Assembly (NCBI RefSeq): GCF_022539315.1
Contig: NC_066314.1
Location: 58,079,543 to 58,143,542, forward strand
DNA from: Serinus canaria
Taxonomy: Eukaryota > Chordata > Aves > Passeriformes > Fringillidae
DNA: 64,000 nucleotides
Direction of reading: 5' to 3'
A program made the position numbers and the translations under genes. The notes beneath the pieces were generated by a model, which worked only from the letters and a program-made list of their open reading frames with translations, was not told the DNA's origin and did no database searches. Shown here piece by piece: positions 26,335 to 37,400 of the stretch (within the stretch, counting starts at the first letter, position 1; each line of letters begins with the position of its first letter).

Positions 26335-26435
26335 CTTTAAAGAACTCCTTGACTGAGCCGCCCGCTCCGCTCCTCCCTGTCCCGTCCCGTTCCCCCCCCC
26401 GCCCCGCTCCCTCCGCCGCGGCCGCGGCGGCGCCG

Positions 26436-26440
26436 CCAAT
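26436..26440 (+). promoter_or_regulatory. CCAAT box upstream of KDM7A
   Basis: CCAAT reads on the plus strand 102-106 bases upstream of the KDM7A ATG, in a GC-rich promoter context. NF-Y sites work in either orientation. Short motif, so support is moderate. Confidence 0.4.
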
Positions 26441-26554
26441 AACAACAGCGCGCGTGCCGGCTCCGCACGCCGCGCGCGCCCCCCGCCGCCGGCTGGCACG
26501 CGCACGGGGCGGGCGGCACGGGAGCGAGCGGACAACAGCGCGCGGGGGCGCGCG

Positions 26555-26560
26555 CACGTG
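26555..26560. promoter_or_regulatory. E-box CACGTG with adjacent CGTCA half-CRE
   Basis: A palindromic CACGTG is followed at once by GCGTCA, giving an E-box/USF-MYC-type site fused to a CREB/ATF half-site. A second CACGTG lies at 26809-26814. Both fall in the KDM7A promoter island. Confidence 0.4.
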
Positions 26561-26862
26561 CGTCACCCGATCCCCGTGGAGGCGGGAGGAGGAGGAGGAG
26601 GACGGGGACGGCGATGGGAGGGGGGTGGGGGGAAAGCACCGCCCCGGCCGCCCCGCCCGGCGACAGTCTCCGCCGCGCCTGCGTCCCGCGGAACGGTCTG
26701 CGCCCCGCCCCGCGCCGCCCGAAGCGGCGGGGACTGAGCGTGCGCGGGTGGGCCGGGAAGGGAAAGGGCGATTTTCCCCGCTGAGCGCGCGGGGCGGGGC
26801 GGGGGGCGCACGTGCCGTCCCTCCCGGGAGGCGGGCCGCGGGGAGGCACGCGCTGGGACCCG

Positions 26863-26882
26863 CCCCCCCCCCCCCCCCCCCC
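26863..26882. repeat. Poly(C) tract, C20
   Basis: Twenty uninterrupted C residues on the plus strand inside the KDM7A promoter island. Exact length is unreliable in most sequencing data. Confidence 0.9.
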
Positions 26883-26894
26883 GCGGTGTCACGC

Positions 26895-26914
26895 GGGGAG
26901 GGGCGGGGTGGGGG
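26895..26914 (+). promoter_or_regulatory. G-quadruplex motif with single-base loops
   Basis: Four G runs (4, 4, 4 and 5 Gs) are separated by single bases A, C and T. Motifs with one-base loops form the most stable parallel quadruplexes known in vitro. The site lies about 560 bases upstream of the KDM7A ATG and 12 bases from the C20 tract. Formation in cells is inference. Confidence 0.7.
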
Positions 26915-27277
26915 TGCCGCGAGGACACAGGAGGAGGCGGGCGCGGGACGCGGCGCGCGCCGTCCCCGTCCCCCCGTTATGTAACGAGAGCGGCGGCGGC
27001 CGGGGCGCACTGCGCTGCCCTGCAGGGTCCTGCCCCGCTGGGGGCTGCGCCGGCCCGTCCGGACAACCCCCCCGAGGATCCGGTGCTTCCATGCTGCCCA
27101 GCCGGGGTTGCAATGGTTTATTTCTTGTCAAGCTCTCTGCCTACGTGCGCATCATGCGCTGTTCCGTTCCATGCCGTCACCCTGTCTTTCAGGACACAAA
27201 AGTAACACTGATGCTTTCATTATGTGTCATCGAGAACAAAAAAGTAGATTTTAAAACAGTTGTTTTTTTTCCTGCAG

Positions 27278-27400
27278 CCTTTCGAGGACCTATGGAGATT
27301 ATATTGTATGAGGGAATGGAGAGCCATGTCCTCCACACTGAATGTACCAATTAAAAAGTGGAACAATAAATATGTCCAAGTGCATGTTACAGTGATCATA
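27278..27400 (+). ncRNA. Possible exon of a KDM7A divergent transcript
   Basis: On the plus strand, a strong acceptor (eight Ts, CCTGCAG, AG at 27276-27277) is followed about 90 bases later by AATAAA at 27365-27370. It lies just outside the KDM7A CpG island, in the direction of a divergent transcript. Mammals have such a lncRNA here (KDM7A-DT / JHDM1D-AS1). The short ORF across it is not protein-like. I could not place its first exon or donor, so this is a weak call resting on splice and poly(A) motifs plus position. Confidence 0.25.
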
Positions 27401-28587
27401 ACAGTAATAGACACTGCCTACAGCATTATAATTTTACAACCCATGGCATTAACCACTAGTAGCCACAAAAAAGCAAACGCTGTAGGTTTGTTTGGCAGAG
27501 TGAAGCTCAGAAGTAAATGTTTCCTTTCCAGACTGTTATTGTGAAGCTTGCTAATGTTAACATTTATATAAGACAAGCAACACGAGATGATGATTTGGCA
27601 GCAAAATTGACAGCAAAGAAATGTAAAACAAATAAATCCAACACGCAGGCTCTGTGACTGAATGGTGAATGAGACAGAGAAATAAAGGAAGTGTAAAGAA
27701 TATCTTCAAGAAATAGCAGATTCTGGAATGAAACCCTGACCTATTTAGAAAGTGCACAAGGTTCTGACCTGCAGGATGTTGTTTGTGGATGTTTCAATAC
27801 TCTAGTTTTGAAACACACCTTGGTATTTCAGCAACTCAAAATGGAGCCATAGACACTCAGTCTTCTAAAAAGCTGATGTAAAATTTATTAGCAGCAAGAA
27901 AAACCAGTAAGGCAACAAAAGACAATTTCAGAGTTTCAGGAAATAATACATACATACCAAGAGGCTCTGTCATTGAAAATATTGTTTCCTTTTATTAATC
28001 TGATTCAAAGACACATGCAGGAAGTTGCTTTCTAATTGTAGGGCCTGCAAACTCTTGCACAATCAATTACAGATAACACAAGGACTACCAAGAGAACTGT
28101 TCCAGTTAGAGTGGTTACTCTGTGTTTGTGCAACAAAGTGTTGGCCTATGTAGCCACCATGGAGCCTGAAAATGGACAACTCCTTGCTCCTTAGGTGGGT
28201 GTTTCTTACATTGACACGGGTCAGTCTTATCTGGAAGCTGCACTTACCAGCTGGAGTCATATCTTTATCCAAATTGGCCATAAAAATGCAGACGTGTTGT
28301 GTATCAGGAAGCATCTGCAAAGGACAAACCCGCTGAGCCCCCCCTTGGTAAGGCACGTGGGAATAGAGCGGGTATTCCTGGGAGAGATGGCTGGGCCTGC
28401 ACTGCGAGGGGGGGAGCCCTCCCGGGGCTCAGGGTCAGTCCAGCGCTACCAGGCTGCATGAGGAAGTCTTCGCTTGACACAGAAGAAAGCAACCCATCAG
28501 TGAGAGTGCAAAAAATGAGGGGGAAGGCTGAACTCAGCACCCTGTGGGGACCTGCCCTTCACTGGCCTTGATTTTGAAAAAAAAAAA

Positions 28588-28607
28588 GTTTGTTTGTTTG
28601 TTTGTTT
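28588..28607. repeat. (GTTT)5 microsatellite
   Basis: Five GTTT units follow an A-rich run and are followed by further Ts. Confidence 0.8.
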
Positions 28608-31600
28608 TTTGAAAAAGAGTAGTTGTGATCTTAAGCATGTGGCAAAAACCAGCTCCACCTCCCTCTGTCTGACCTGCTGTCAGCTTTTCTCTTTCCAAGC
28701 TGTCTTTCAAAAACACTAGACTATACTTGAATGTAACATAGCAAAAGTTCAGGAAAGCTGAGGACCACACACCATAACAATTACAAAACCCCTTTTAATT
28801 AGTATTCTTTCCAGAAGCTCGGAGAGCTTTTCTATGACAATCTTAGTAAACACAGTTCGGAAACAAAAAATGCAATACCTACCTTCAATGTAAAAAATTA
28901 AATCAAGCAAGTTTAAAGGCCAATCCCAAAAAAACTTCAGAAGCAATATTCACAGCTACGCAACGATACCTGAAGACACCTGAGGCCATAGCACTCTCCA
29001 TTCTTGTCTCCCAACCAGCAAGACACACCAATGTGAAATACAGTGTGCAGACTACCTTCTAGTAGGCAGCATAGGGTTCATATGCTTGGCCTCTGACTGA
29101 GCTCTGACTGCCAAAACCAGGCAAGGCAGCAATGACAGAGAGCTGGGGAGGGCTGAAGAACCAGCTCTAGAGCAGCTGGTAACTCTGGAAATCCAAAGGC
29201 TGGAGGAAAAAGGCTGGAGACAGTGATAAGAACCAGCAGAAGGGCAATGAGAATTAAGAAGGTGGGAACAATGAAGCTTGTTTTAGGAAAGGAGAGTGAT
29301 CAGTGCCACAGACCATGACTGCCTGCTCGCTCACTGATGTACAGATACTGTCACACTGTCCCATGCTCTATCTTGTACCCAGCCTACCATCCCCTCAGCA
29401 GCTGATCAAGCCAGTTAGTTCTTCAAGCCACGCCCAAACATAATCATTCCATCCTAAAATCCACCAAAACATGCTCTGCCCCATCAAGCTCAAGCTCTGA
29501 AAAACACAACTTACGGCTTGTACACCAAGCAAGTCCCAGTGCCTCCATCTCCATGCCTGGATTCCAGGGAAAACATTAGAAACACAGTCATGTATGGGGC
29601 TGGAGCTGGCAGGGGTTAGTGGCTCTGGCACTCAGAGGTACAGGACTGTAAGTAAGGAGCATTGGATCTTCATCAGACACTGAAGTCAGGGTTAGAGACT
29701 GGGGCACCAAGGACTAAAGAGCACACTCTGCTTGCTCTTCAGGGCAAGCCTAAGTGCTGGTGCTCAGTAAGGCACAATGCTTCTGCTTGTGATTCAAGGA
29801 ATGCTGGCTGATAGTTTATCCTTGAGGCTGGAATCAGGCTGTAGGGTAAATAGGGCTTTAAATGTAGGATTCTTCCTGAATAATGTGAGGATTGTGCAGA
29901 AATTATAAGGCCTGCTCCCTGTTTCTTATCATTATGAGATAAACCTGCAAAGGCACTTGAGTCAACCATGTCAAATGGCTTCCAGTGAGATCTGTAGGGA
30001 TGATGGATGTGCTCAGGCTTAAGTTTAGGCTGAAATATTGCCATGGCTGGACAGTGGAAGATAGAGAAAATTCCAGGAATAGGAAGAAAATCTTAGGACT
30101 GAGGAACTAGAATGATAGGAAGATGATATAGTTGCCTAGTACTGTAATGTAAGCTTGTGAATAAATGGGTTAGGTACAGCTCACTGTTGTATGGGCCTGT
30201 CAGGATTGTTGTGGGGTTTGGGTCATGGTGCCAAGTACAGGTCACATCAGGCCATTGCTAGGGACTGAGTGTGGCAATTCTATGGTTGAAATTAACAATC
30301 AAACAAGCAGAGTGTATGGAATTCATTTCACTCTGCACACTCTACAGAATGAATCTACAGGCACGTCATCTTCACAGACAACCTTTGCTGTGCAACATCC
30401 TTCATCCACTAGTGTGTTATTCTCTAGCCATTCACAGACCCTCAGCAAGGTCCACAGGGCTGAGGGCTGCTATCAGCAGGGAAAAGTGGTTTATTGGTAG
30501 CTCTAGAATGCTGATTCCAGTTGAGGGTCTTGGCAAGAAACCTCTTCTTATCAAAGACATAATCACCAGCACACTGCACATTAGTAGAGAAGAGGGTATG
30601 GGAGAAGAGGGCACTGATTGTTGCACAATAAAAGCATCCAAAGCCCATGCCTGGCTTTGTGTATCTCCCAGAGCACATGCCATACACTGTACCTGGCATA
30701 AAGGGAGGATAAAGTAGGAGAGCAGGGCAGGGTGGTTGCCGGAAGGGAGAAAGGGGAGTTTTCTGGTACTTCTGGCTGAGCCACATACAGGTACCCACAA
30801 ATATGCCTACTTGTCACTTGGCAGGAGGGGAGAACTCGCAACCATCAGTCACAGGATGGTGGCTGTCACTCAGCAGAACATGGATGGCCAAATAAACACC
30901 AGAGATGATATCCAGCAAATAAAGGGACAGCCCAGCAGCAATTCAGGCTAGGTAAAATCAGAAAGAAAAATCAGACATTGATAGCCATGAAAAAAATCAG
31001 ATAACTCTTGGGAAAACATGGGGGTAGAGGGACTTTCCCCATGTTTGGTCATTTCTTCAGTGTATTTATGTACATTTTGGCAAAACACTCATTTTTAAAA
31101 TCACTTATTTTCATATCAATAGGCTTAAGGCTGCTGAAAAACAAAGCTCTGGGCTGGAAAACTGTTCCAGTTCTCTGTAGGAAACCGTCTGAAATATACC
31201 CAGAATTGGCAGTGTGATCTTTGCATCGGCAGAGAAAATACTGAGTCATGTTGTCAGCCCACACACATTTAACAAAAATAAAAGCAGACCAACGATTCAG
31301 AATTCTCCCACTCATCATTTAAAGAAAACAGAAGTCATTCAGTCATGCCTCATGCTTCAGAGACCTTTAGAAAACACCCAGTGCAGGGAACATTCGCCCA
31401 CGTCGTGCCCACGCACCGTTTCAAACCCACGATGTCATTTGCAACTTGTTCACTCACAGGTCTGGGCACTGTTTGCTTCAGCATCCTCACAGGAAGTCGC
31501 GGAGACTTAAAAGGTTTCTGCTGAAAATGTGACACAGTAGCTGGAGCCTCAGCCCTCCTGTGAGCAATGCTGAAATGATGTAAGACAGCATGCCTGGCTC

Positions 31601-33546
31601 GAATCTCTGGAGGAGGCAGGAAAGTGCCGTGCACTTCACGGCAGCACAAACTTAAGCTGTAGTTTAAATAAGAGGCTACTGTGCTCTTCCTTCAGGGGTT
31701 AATCTTGTACTGAACCATTGGCTCTCTTGTGCTGAGCTCCCCAGTCATTCATTCAAAAGGGAAGTTCTTGCACAAACATCAAGACTAGGGGAATTACCTA
31801 GGAAGTCCTCCTCCTTTAAACCCTCCCCACAAAGTCCTCTGGCAAGGAAAAGCTGGTTTCTGCATTTCACCCAGCTGCTGACAACATCTCTTCCTCCTTC
31901 AGTTCTAAAAGCTGCTTGAAGTATTAGCAGCTGAACCTGGATGAGTGGCAGCCAGCCCAGCTCATGACGGAGGGGGAGACGTCACCACACAGAGCACGCA
32001 CAGATGGAGTTACACAATCTCTGTGGTGTTGAAAGCCGCTCTGGAAACTTGTCAGGAGCCCAAAGGCCGGAGTTAATTTGTATTTCCTATTGCACAGCAT
32101 GATTTTAATCATAGCAAAAAGCGCCCAGTTGTGTTTTATGTACCAAGTGTTATAAGCACAGACAAGTTAACAGAGCAACTAGGGGCAGTACATGCTCTGA
32201 AGACAGCATAGAGGAGCGTTAGATGGGGAATATAGCAAATTTATCAGCATTTCCTTTATTTTTCAGGATGGCCATCTTAAAGACTAGCTTATTTTAGAAA
32301 CCTCTTTCCAAAAATTCTAGATAAGTCACCAAGTAAAATATGGCATTCAGGAAACCCATCTTACTTGCAACCAGTATTTGACAGCAGTCAAATCTAGGTG
32401 ATCTCTAACAGAAGCTGCTTTGGCTTCAGCTGCAGATAAGTGTGTGCAAGTTCCTTGTTACAATTAAATTTCTGCCTCATTGAGAGCAGACAGCACAAAG
32501 GACTGTCACAGCCCCCAAGCACCACTTTTCCCAGAACAGGCTTACCTCCAGCACCCTTTCTCCATGCTGTGATGGCTGGAGAGCAGGAGCTGGGAGCCAT
32601 TTGGTCACCTTGCCCCAGCTGGGCTCACAGCCGTGCTCCCTCCCCAGCACACAGCACTGGGACACACCTTTGTGTGCTGCCAGCATGTGCCAGAGAGGGA
32701 ATGGGGCACCAGGTTAATAGGACAGTAAATATGCCTTGACGTTTCTGGATTGGTTTGCTTTGTACTCCCAACAGATTTACTGGAAACTCAGAGGTGGGGT
32801 TTGCTGCTCAGTGCTGTCAATGGAGAAAATCCTTCATTTCAGCCGTTCTCTCTTTATCCACTGGGAATAAATGCTCCTTTCCCCCTCAGTTCAGCTTTAT
32901 TCCTTGACAGCTGAGAAAAAGAAAGAAAGGAGGACAAAAAAAATCAGACCTTGGACCTTTATTTTGCTCTGGAGAGCCAATGTCTAGTTCAGAGTGGGAT
33001 AAGCTGCATGTCAGGGATATAAAAGGAAGCCTGTCAGACAAGCATATCTGTAGCTTCCTATATTCAGTTCGATAAACCCTGTCCCTGGAGCGTTTTCCCC
33101 ACTAGCTAGCAATTGCAGCCCCTAAAATCAGCATCCTCTCTGCTCTCATTCTTCCTCCACATGCTCCTTTACCCCCTCCCCCATACACATTTGTCCCCCA
33201 ACTCAAACAGCTCCCCAAGGAGGTCAGGCACCACCTATGTTCAGGGAAGGGGAAAAGAGAAGAGCGAGTCAGCTGAATATGCAAACAATCCTATTTGCAC
33301 CCCAGCATGTACAATTCAGGTCTTTGTCAGCATGATGGAGTGCACTCTGTCCTGTTTGTTTTCTTCTCTGGGATTATCATCCACACCCTTCCCACATGAG
33401 CATTATCAAATGCTGTACCTGAATCAGCCTTTCCAAGAAAGCTGACTGCTGCCTGGTTAATACCTGTCCACCAGCTGCCTATTTGCTTTGTTTAAAAATT
33501 ATAGCCAGTCATGAAATGTGAATTGTAATGTGACATCTACAGCAGC

Positions 33547-33549
<3 letters not shown>

Positions 33550-33588
<39 letters not shown>
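33550..33588 (+). repeat. Poly(A) tract, A39
   Basis: Thirty-nine uninterrupted A residues, the longest homopolymer in the window, about 100 bases before the intergenic CpG-rich island. It could be the tail of a retroposed RNA, but I do not recognise the upstream sequence (about 33450-33549), and no AATAAA sits immediately before it. The exact length is uncertain in any assembly. Confidence 0.9.
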
Positions 33589-33591
<3 letters not shown>

Positions 33592-33689
33592 CAGCATTTC
33601 CCCAGTGTCACTAAGGTACTGGGTGGGACTGGTTTTAGTTGCACTAGCCCCCCTTGGACACAGCCCTGCCTGGACACAGCCCACCTCGG

Positions 33690-34420
33690 ACTCCGAGGTG
33701 TTTGGGGAGCTGCCTACTGCCCACCTGCCTTCTCCCCAGCTCAGCAGGGACACGCGTGGGTACCAGACAGTCCCACCGCTCCCCGGCCTGGACAGACGGA
33801 CACGCCGGGCGGGAAGGACGGCGGGGCGAAGGTGCGAAGCGCTTTTGGAGCCGCCAGAGCAGCAGCGGCAGGGCCGCGGGCCTGGCAGACAATAGCTGTC
33901 TCCCTGCTCGCTCTCCCTGCCGGCCGCATCCGACGGAGGAGCCTCATGAATCAAGGCGAACATCCAGCGACAGGCTGGAGAAAGCCATTAATATGCGGCC
34001 GCCGCCGCACGCCGCCAGCCCCCTGCGTGGCGCGGCGCTCACCTGCCTGTCTCACCCCTGGCAGGCAGCGAGCGAACAAAGGAGCGGCGCGGGGCGGACG
34101 GCAGCGCCTGCCCCCGCCACGGAGGGAGGCCGCGGCTGCACACAAAGCCCGTTCGCCTGCCGCCATGGGTGTGAGGAGCGCTCCCGCTCGCCCTATTGTC
34201 TGGGCTCCTTTGTGCTCCGCCGGGCCCCTGGTCCCCAGCCGCACTGGCAGGAATAGTAGGAGCAGGACAGGCACGGCTTTGTTGGAGGGAGCCCTCGGAT
34301 GCGGAGAGCTTCCTGGCCTGGCCTGCCGTGCGTGCTCGTCTGGCACACGGGCCCATGCTGGGCACACGGGCCCCATGCTGGGCACACGGGCCCCACGCTG
34401 CTCCTGCCCCACACAGATGA
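33690..34420. promoter_or_regulatory. Intergenic GC/CpG-rich island, candidate promoter or enhancer
   Basis: CpG density rises sharply near 33690 and falls after about 34330, with GC-rich repeats to 34420. The flanks are ordinary intergenic DNA. Within it are HMG-box-like motifs: ACAATAG (33889-33895), AACAAAGG (34075-34082), ACAAAG (34142-34147), the inverse CTATTGT (34193-34199) and CCTTTGT (34207-34213). An ATTAAT homeobox-like site lies near 33987. Overlapping ORFs exist on both strands, as expected of GC-rich DNA, and none looks like a known protein. It lies about 7 kb upstream of KDM7A. Function is inferred from composition only. Confidence 0.5.
34342..34400 (+). repeat. Three tandem copies of a 20-bp unit
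   Basis: GGCACACGGGCCCCATGCTG is repeated at 34361-34380 and, with one change, at 34381-34400. A first copy at 34342-34360 lacks one C. The array lies at the edge of the intergenic CpG island. Confidence 0.9.
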
Positions 34421-37400
34421 GGCACGGGTGTTTCTCCACCCACACATGGCACTCGGCGGCCCGTTCTTGAGCACCTTTTTCTCCCTCCAGAGTGACCCTG
34501 TGATGCTTTTGGGAGGTGGGGAATGGTCACCAGGTCCTGCAGAAGTCCCAGTGAGGGCTACCCGAACCCCCCACCACTGATCAAGGGCTGGTGCCACTGG
34601 CTAGAGGGGGCAGTGAGGGAGCAGATCTGGGAGCATGGACCATGCATCATGCCACCTGTATCCCTCCCAGCCTTAGGAGCAGCACAGACACCTCTGCCAA
34701 GCCTCCACTGCTTTGTCAAGCAGTAGCTGTGGCACCCCCCGTGCGAGCCACGTCTGTGGTTGCAGCGTTGCAACTGCCCAGGTCCTGCTGGGCTGGTGGC
34801 AGGATCCAGATTGCCTTGTCTCAGGGCAGAGCTGTAATTGCCAAGCGCTCCTGAGGGGTCAGCCCCCAGTTACAGCACACTGCTAACTCTCCTCCCACTG
34901 CACACTGGCATTGGAATGGCCAGGACAGAGAGAAGGGGAAAGCCAGGGAGGCTCTCCAGAGCAGGGAGCAGGGTGTCCCCGCAGTGCCCATGCCACTGCC
35001 CAAAGGACAAAGCGCTTCTGGTCCCACGGCAGCTGTAGCACGTGGATCAGCTCCAGCACGAGAGCCCCAGAGAGGTCTGAGTCAGCACTCTGCCTTGTGC
35101 AGTCCCTGCCCTGGCCACCCTCAGCTGTCTCACTCCTCTCTACTGGCACTGCTCACACAACCAATCTTAGCCTCGCAAAGAAACACCTGGTTTGGGTGTT
35201 ATTAGAACAATAGGCCAATGGAGCAAAGGCAAAGAAAGAGAGGAAAGGCCAAACCTGAGGGACAGCACCTAGGAGCCCCAGCACACTCCTGCTCCACTGT
35301 TGTGACAGCAGTGCTGAGAGCTCTGGCACAGAGAACAGGGTCCAGGTACAAGAACCAAGACATTTGCTGCAGGGGTGCTGCTAGTGGAGCCTGAGGGTGT
35401 CCACAAGGAACAGGGATAGTGAGGAGGCAACATACAACTAAAAAGTCAGTTTCTCGGTCTTGTTCTGGGGAAACAGTTTCTGGTTCTAAGGAGTGCCATT
35501 AAAGAGGAAGGCTCTACCCGAAGTGCAGTTTCCCTTCCTACCTTTCATTATATTTGGTATATTTTAAATAAATTATAAATAAATTCTTGAAAAAAACTTC
35601 TATGACCACCAACAGGGAGGCATCCAGACAAGCTTTGTTCAGGAATACATTTTTCCTAAAGAAAACTCTAAAATTCCTACTTCAAAATGAAGGTAGAAAC
35701 CTTAAGTCTAAACAGCATCACTTCCTTCTTTGAATTTTCCTGCTTCACAGTGAAGCCTCAGCAGATCTTGTAAAGTATATTTGTGCTTTATAAGCAAGAA
35801 TCATACTAGGTTTGATGGACAAGAGATTCTCAGCAACATCTAAGTTGCAGAAGCAAGACAGTTGTTCCTAAAGCCACCAAATAAGAGAAGACTCTGAGAG
35901 CAGATAAAGCAAAAAGCCAGATAGAAGCAAAAGGCCTTCATCTTCAAAAAGTCAAAGAAAGGGGAAAGGGTGGGGGAAAGGGGAAATATCTGGGAAAGAA
36001 AGGGGAAAGACCTGCTGGGCAGCAGGTTGGTGGCAGAGCTCCTGCCCTCTCTCCATGACCCCTCCCTGTTTCCCCAGGCAAAAAGGATACAGCAGCTCTC
36101 TTCCCCCAGTCCAGCACCAAGCTGCAGAGTGGCATTTCAGCAGCTGGAGAACTGGCTGCTGCATCAGCCTAGAGCTGAGCTAATACAAGAGCCATTGTGA
36201 AATCCAAGCTTGGAGGGGCTGCCTCAGTTAATGAAGCTGATGGGATTGGGATGAGGTGTAACAAGGTGCCTCTTAGTGAAAAGCAGAGAACTTCCCCCAG
36301 GCTACCTTTGGCTCCTGCAGAGCATTCAGGTCAGTTTGTAACTTATTAACACCAGCACTCACAGGATCAAAGTTCAGCACGTGTTCAGTTGCTCTTCTGG
36401 AACAGCAGACTTGAAAAGCATATTGTGCAGGTTTCCTAGGAATAAAAGAAACATGCAGAGAAAGCATCCACTGCCCATCTGCTCAGAGACAGCCACTGCA
36501 CACCACCTGGGGTCATGAGACAGGCTTCCTTCACCACCTCGTGCCTGGGGAGCTAGCTCTGCTCAACTACTGCATCCCTCTCCATCAAGGTCCTTCCTCC
36601 TCTTGTGACAAAACAGTTTTGCACCCAAGTGACACCCAAAAGGGTCCCCAGGTTTAGGAGGAAATTCTCCATCAAGAAGGCAGATTACACTGCATGTTTT
36701 AAGTGTCTCTCTCCCCTGCAGCTGGACTTGTACCTTAATCTAATTGCATCTCCAGTGCTCCAATTTATAGTGTTCAATATATGATGTCACTTGAAAAATT
36801 AATCACTTTGCCACTGGACAAGCAGAGATGGGTAGTGGAGTCAGTGTGGCAGCACAGAGTCTGACGAAAGCAATGGGGCTGTATCCCCCAGCACTGGGAG
36901 TTGTGTGCAGGGGGACTGCTGTTGTTCCCACAGCCAGCCTCTTGTCAGGCCATTGAGCCCACACAAGCCAGCTCATCTCCAAAAAAATGCAGAGTTAGCA
37001 GAGCTGGTTTTCTATCTGCTGCTCCTGAGGGGCCTTTCCTTTGAAGGGAAAAGTGACCCTGGCAGATATGGAGCATGGTCACCCCACTGGATGCAGTGAG
37101 GGTACACACAGAGGACATGCAAGAAGGACACAAAGGAAAGGAAGGTGAGAGCTCATTGCAGATCAAACCTGGGAGAGAAACGCTGATGTGTGGAGCTGAG
37201 TGCAGTCTTTCAAAGGTGTCACTGGGCAGGATGGCACCAAAAACAAAATCAAATCAAGAGTTTCTGAGCAGGTGGCATGCTTTGAATCCTGCCTGGCCTG
37301 GGATAACTACTACCTGCCCTGGCATATGTCTGTTGCAGTGATCAAGTTACCCAGCAAGAAGAGGTTACACAGCAATTACAGGTCCCTCCCCACCAGAAGA

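Larger units (their letters stand above)
25270..27090. promoter_or_regulatory. KDM7A: CpG island covering the KDM7A promoter and first exon
   Basis: Base composition changes abruptly near 25270 from AT-rich intron to very GC- and CpG-rich sequence, and back near 27090. The island spans KDM7A exon 1 and its upstream region. Visible elements include a CCAAT box (26436-26440), E-boxes CACGTG at 26555-26560 and 26809-26814, GC-box arrays near 26791-26806, a GGA/GAG repeat near 26583-26602, a C20 tract at 26863-26882 and a G-quadruplex motif at 26895-26914. There is no obvious TATA box at a position fitting the ATG. This is typical of a dispersed CpG-island promoter, which in such genes usually fires in both directions. 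The transcription start site cannot be placed from sequence. Confidence 0.88.
27091..33689. other. Intergenic DNA upstream of KDM7A
   Basis: No protein-coding exon was recognised on either strand. The stretch holds the possible divergent-transcript exon at 27278, a GTTT repeat at 28588-28607 and an A39 tract at 33550-33588. Open frames such as those at 30271-30717 and 29739-30044 lack recognisable domains and overlap on both strands, as chance ORFs do. Confidence 0.7.

Noticed and set aside
25551..26340. Long plus-strand ORFs of 236 and 255 codons across the KDM7A promoter
   Set aside because: GC-rich sequence has few stop codons. The frames overlap on both strands, are Pro/Arg/Gly-rich and show no domain; the real coding exon here is KDM7A exon 1 on the minus strand.
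26282..27010. Minus-strand 242-codon ORF upstream of KDM7A
   Set aside because: It overlaps KDM7A exon 1 in a different frame and is low-complexity CpG-island translation.
29100..30500. Region with several medium ORFs and repeated short phrases
   Set aside because: ORFs overlap on both strands and no protein family, splice structure or known repeat could be recognised.
32930..33085. LTR-like look: TATAAA-type box (GATATAAAAGGAAG) followed by GATAAACCCTGTCC
   Set aside because: No TG...CA ends, no target-site duplication, no second copy in the window and no retroviral coding remnants, so the likeness is too weak to call.
33499..34530. Overlapping ORFs of 125-212 codons on both strands
   Set aside because: All lie in the second GC-rich island or read through the A39 tract; none has a recognisable domain or consistent splice sites.
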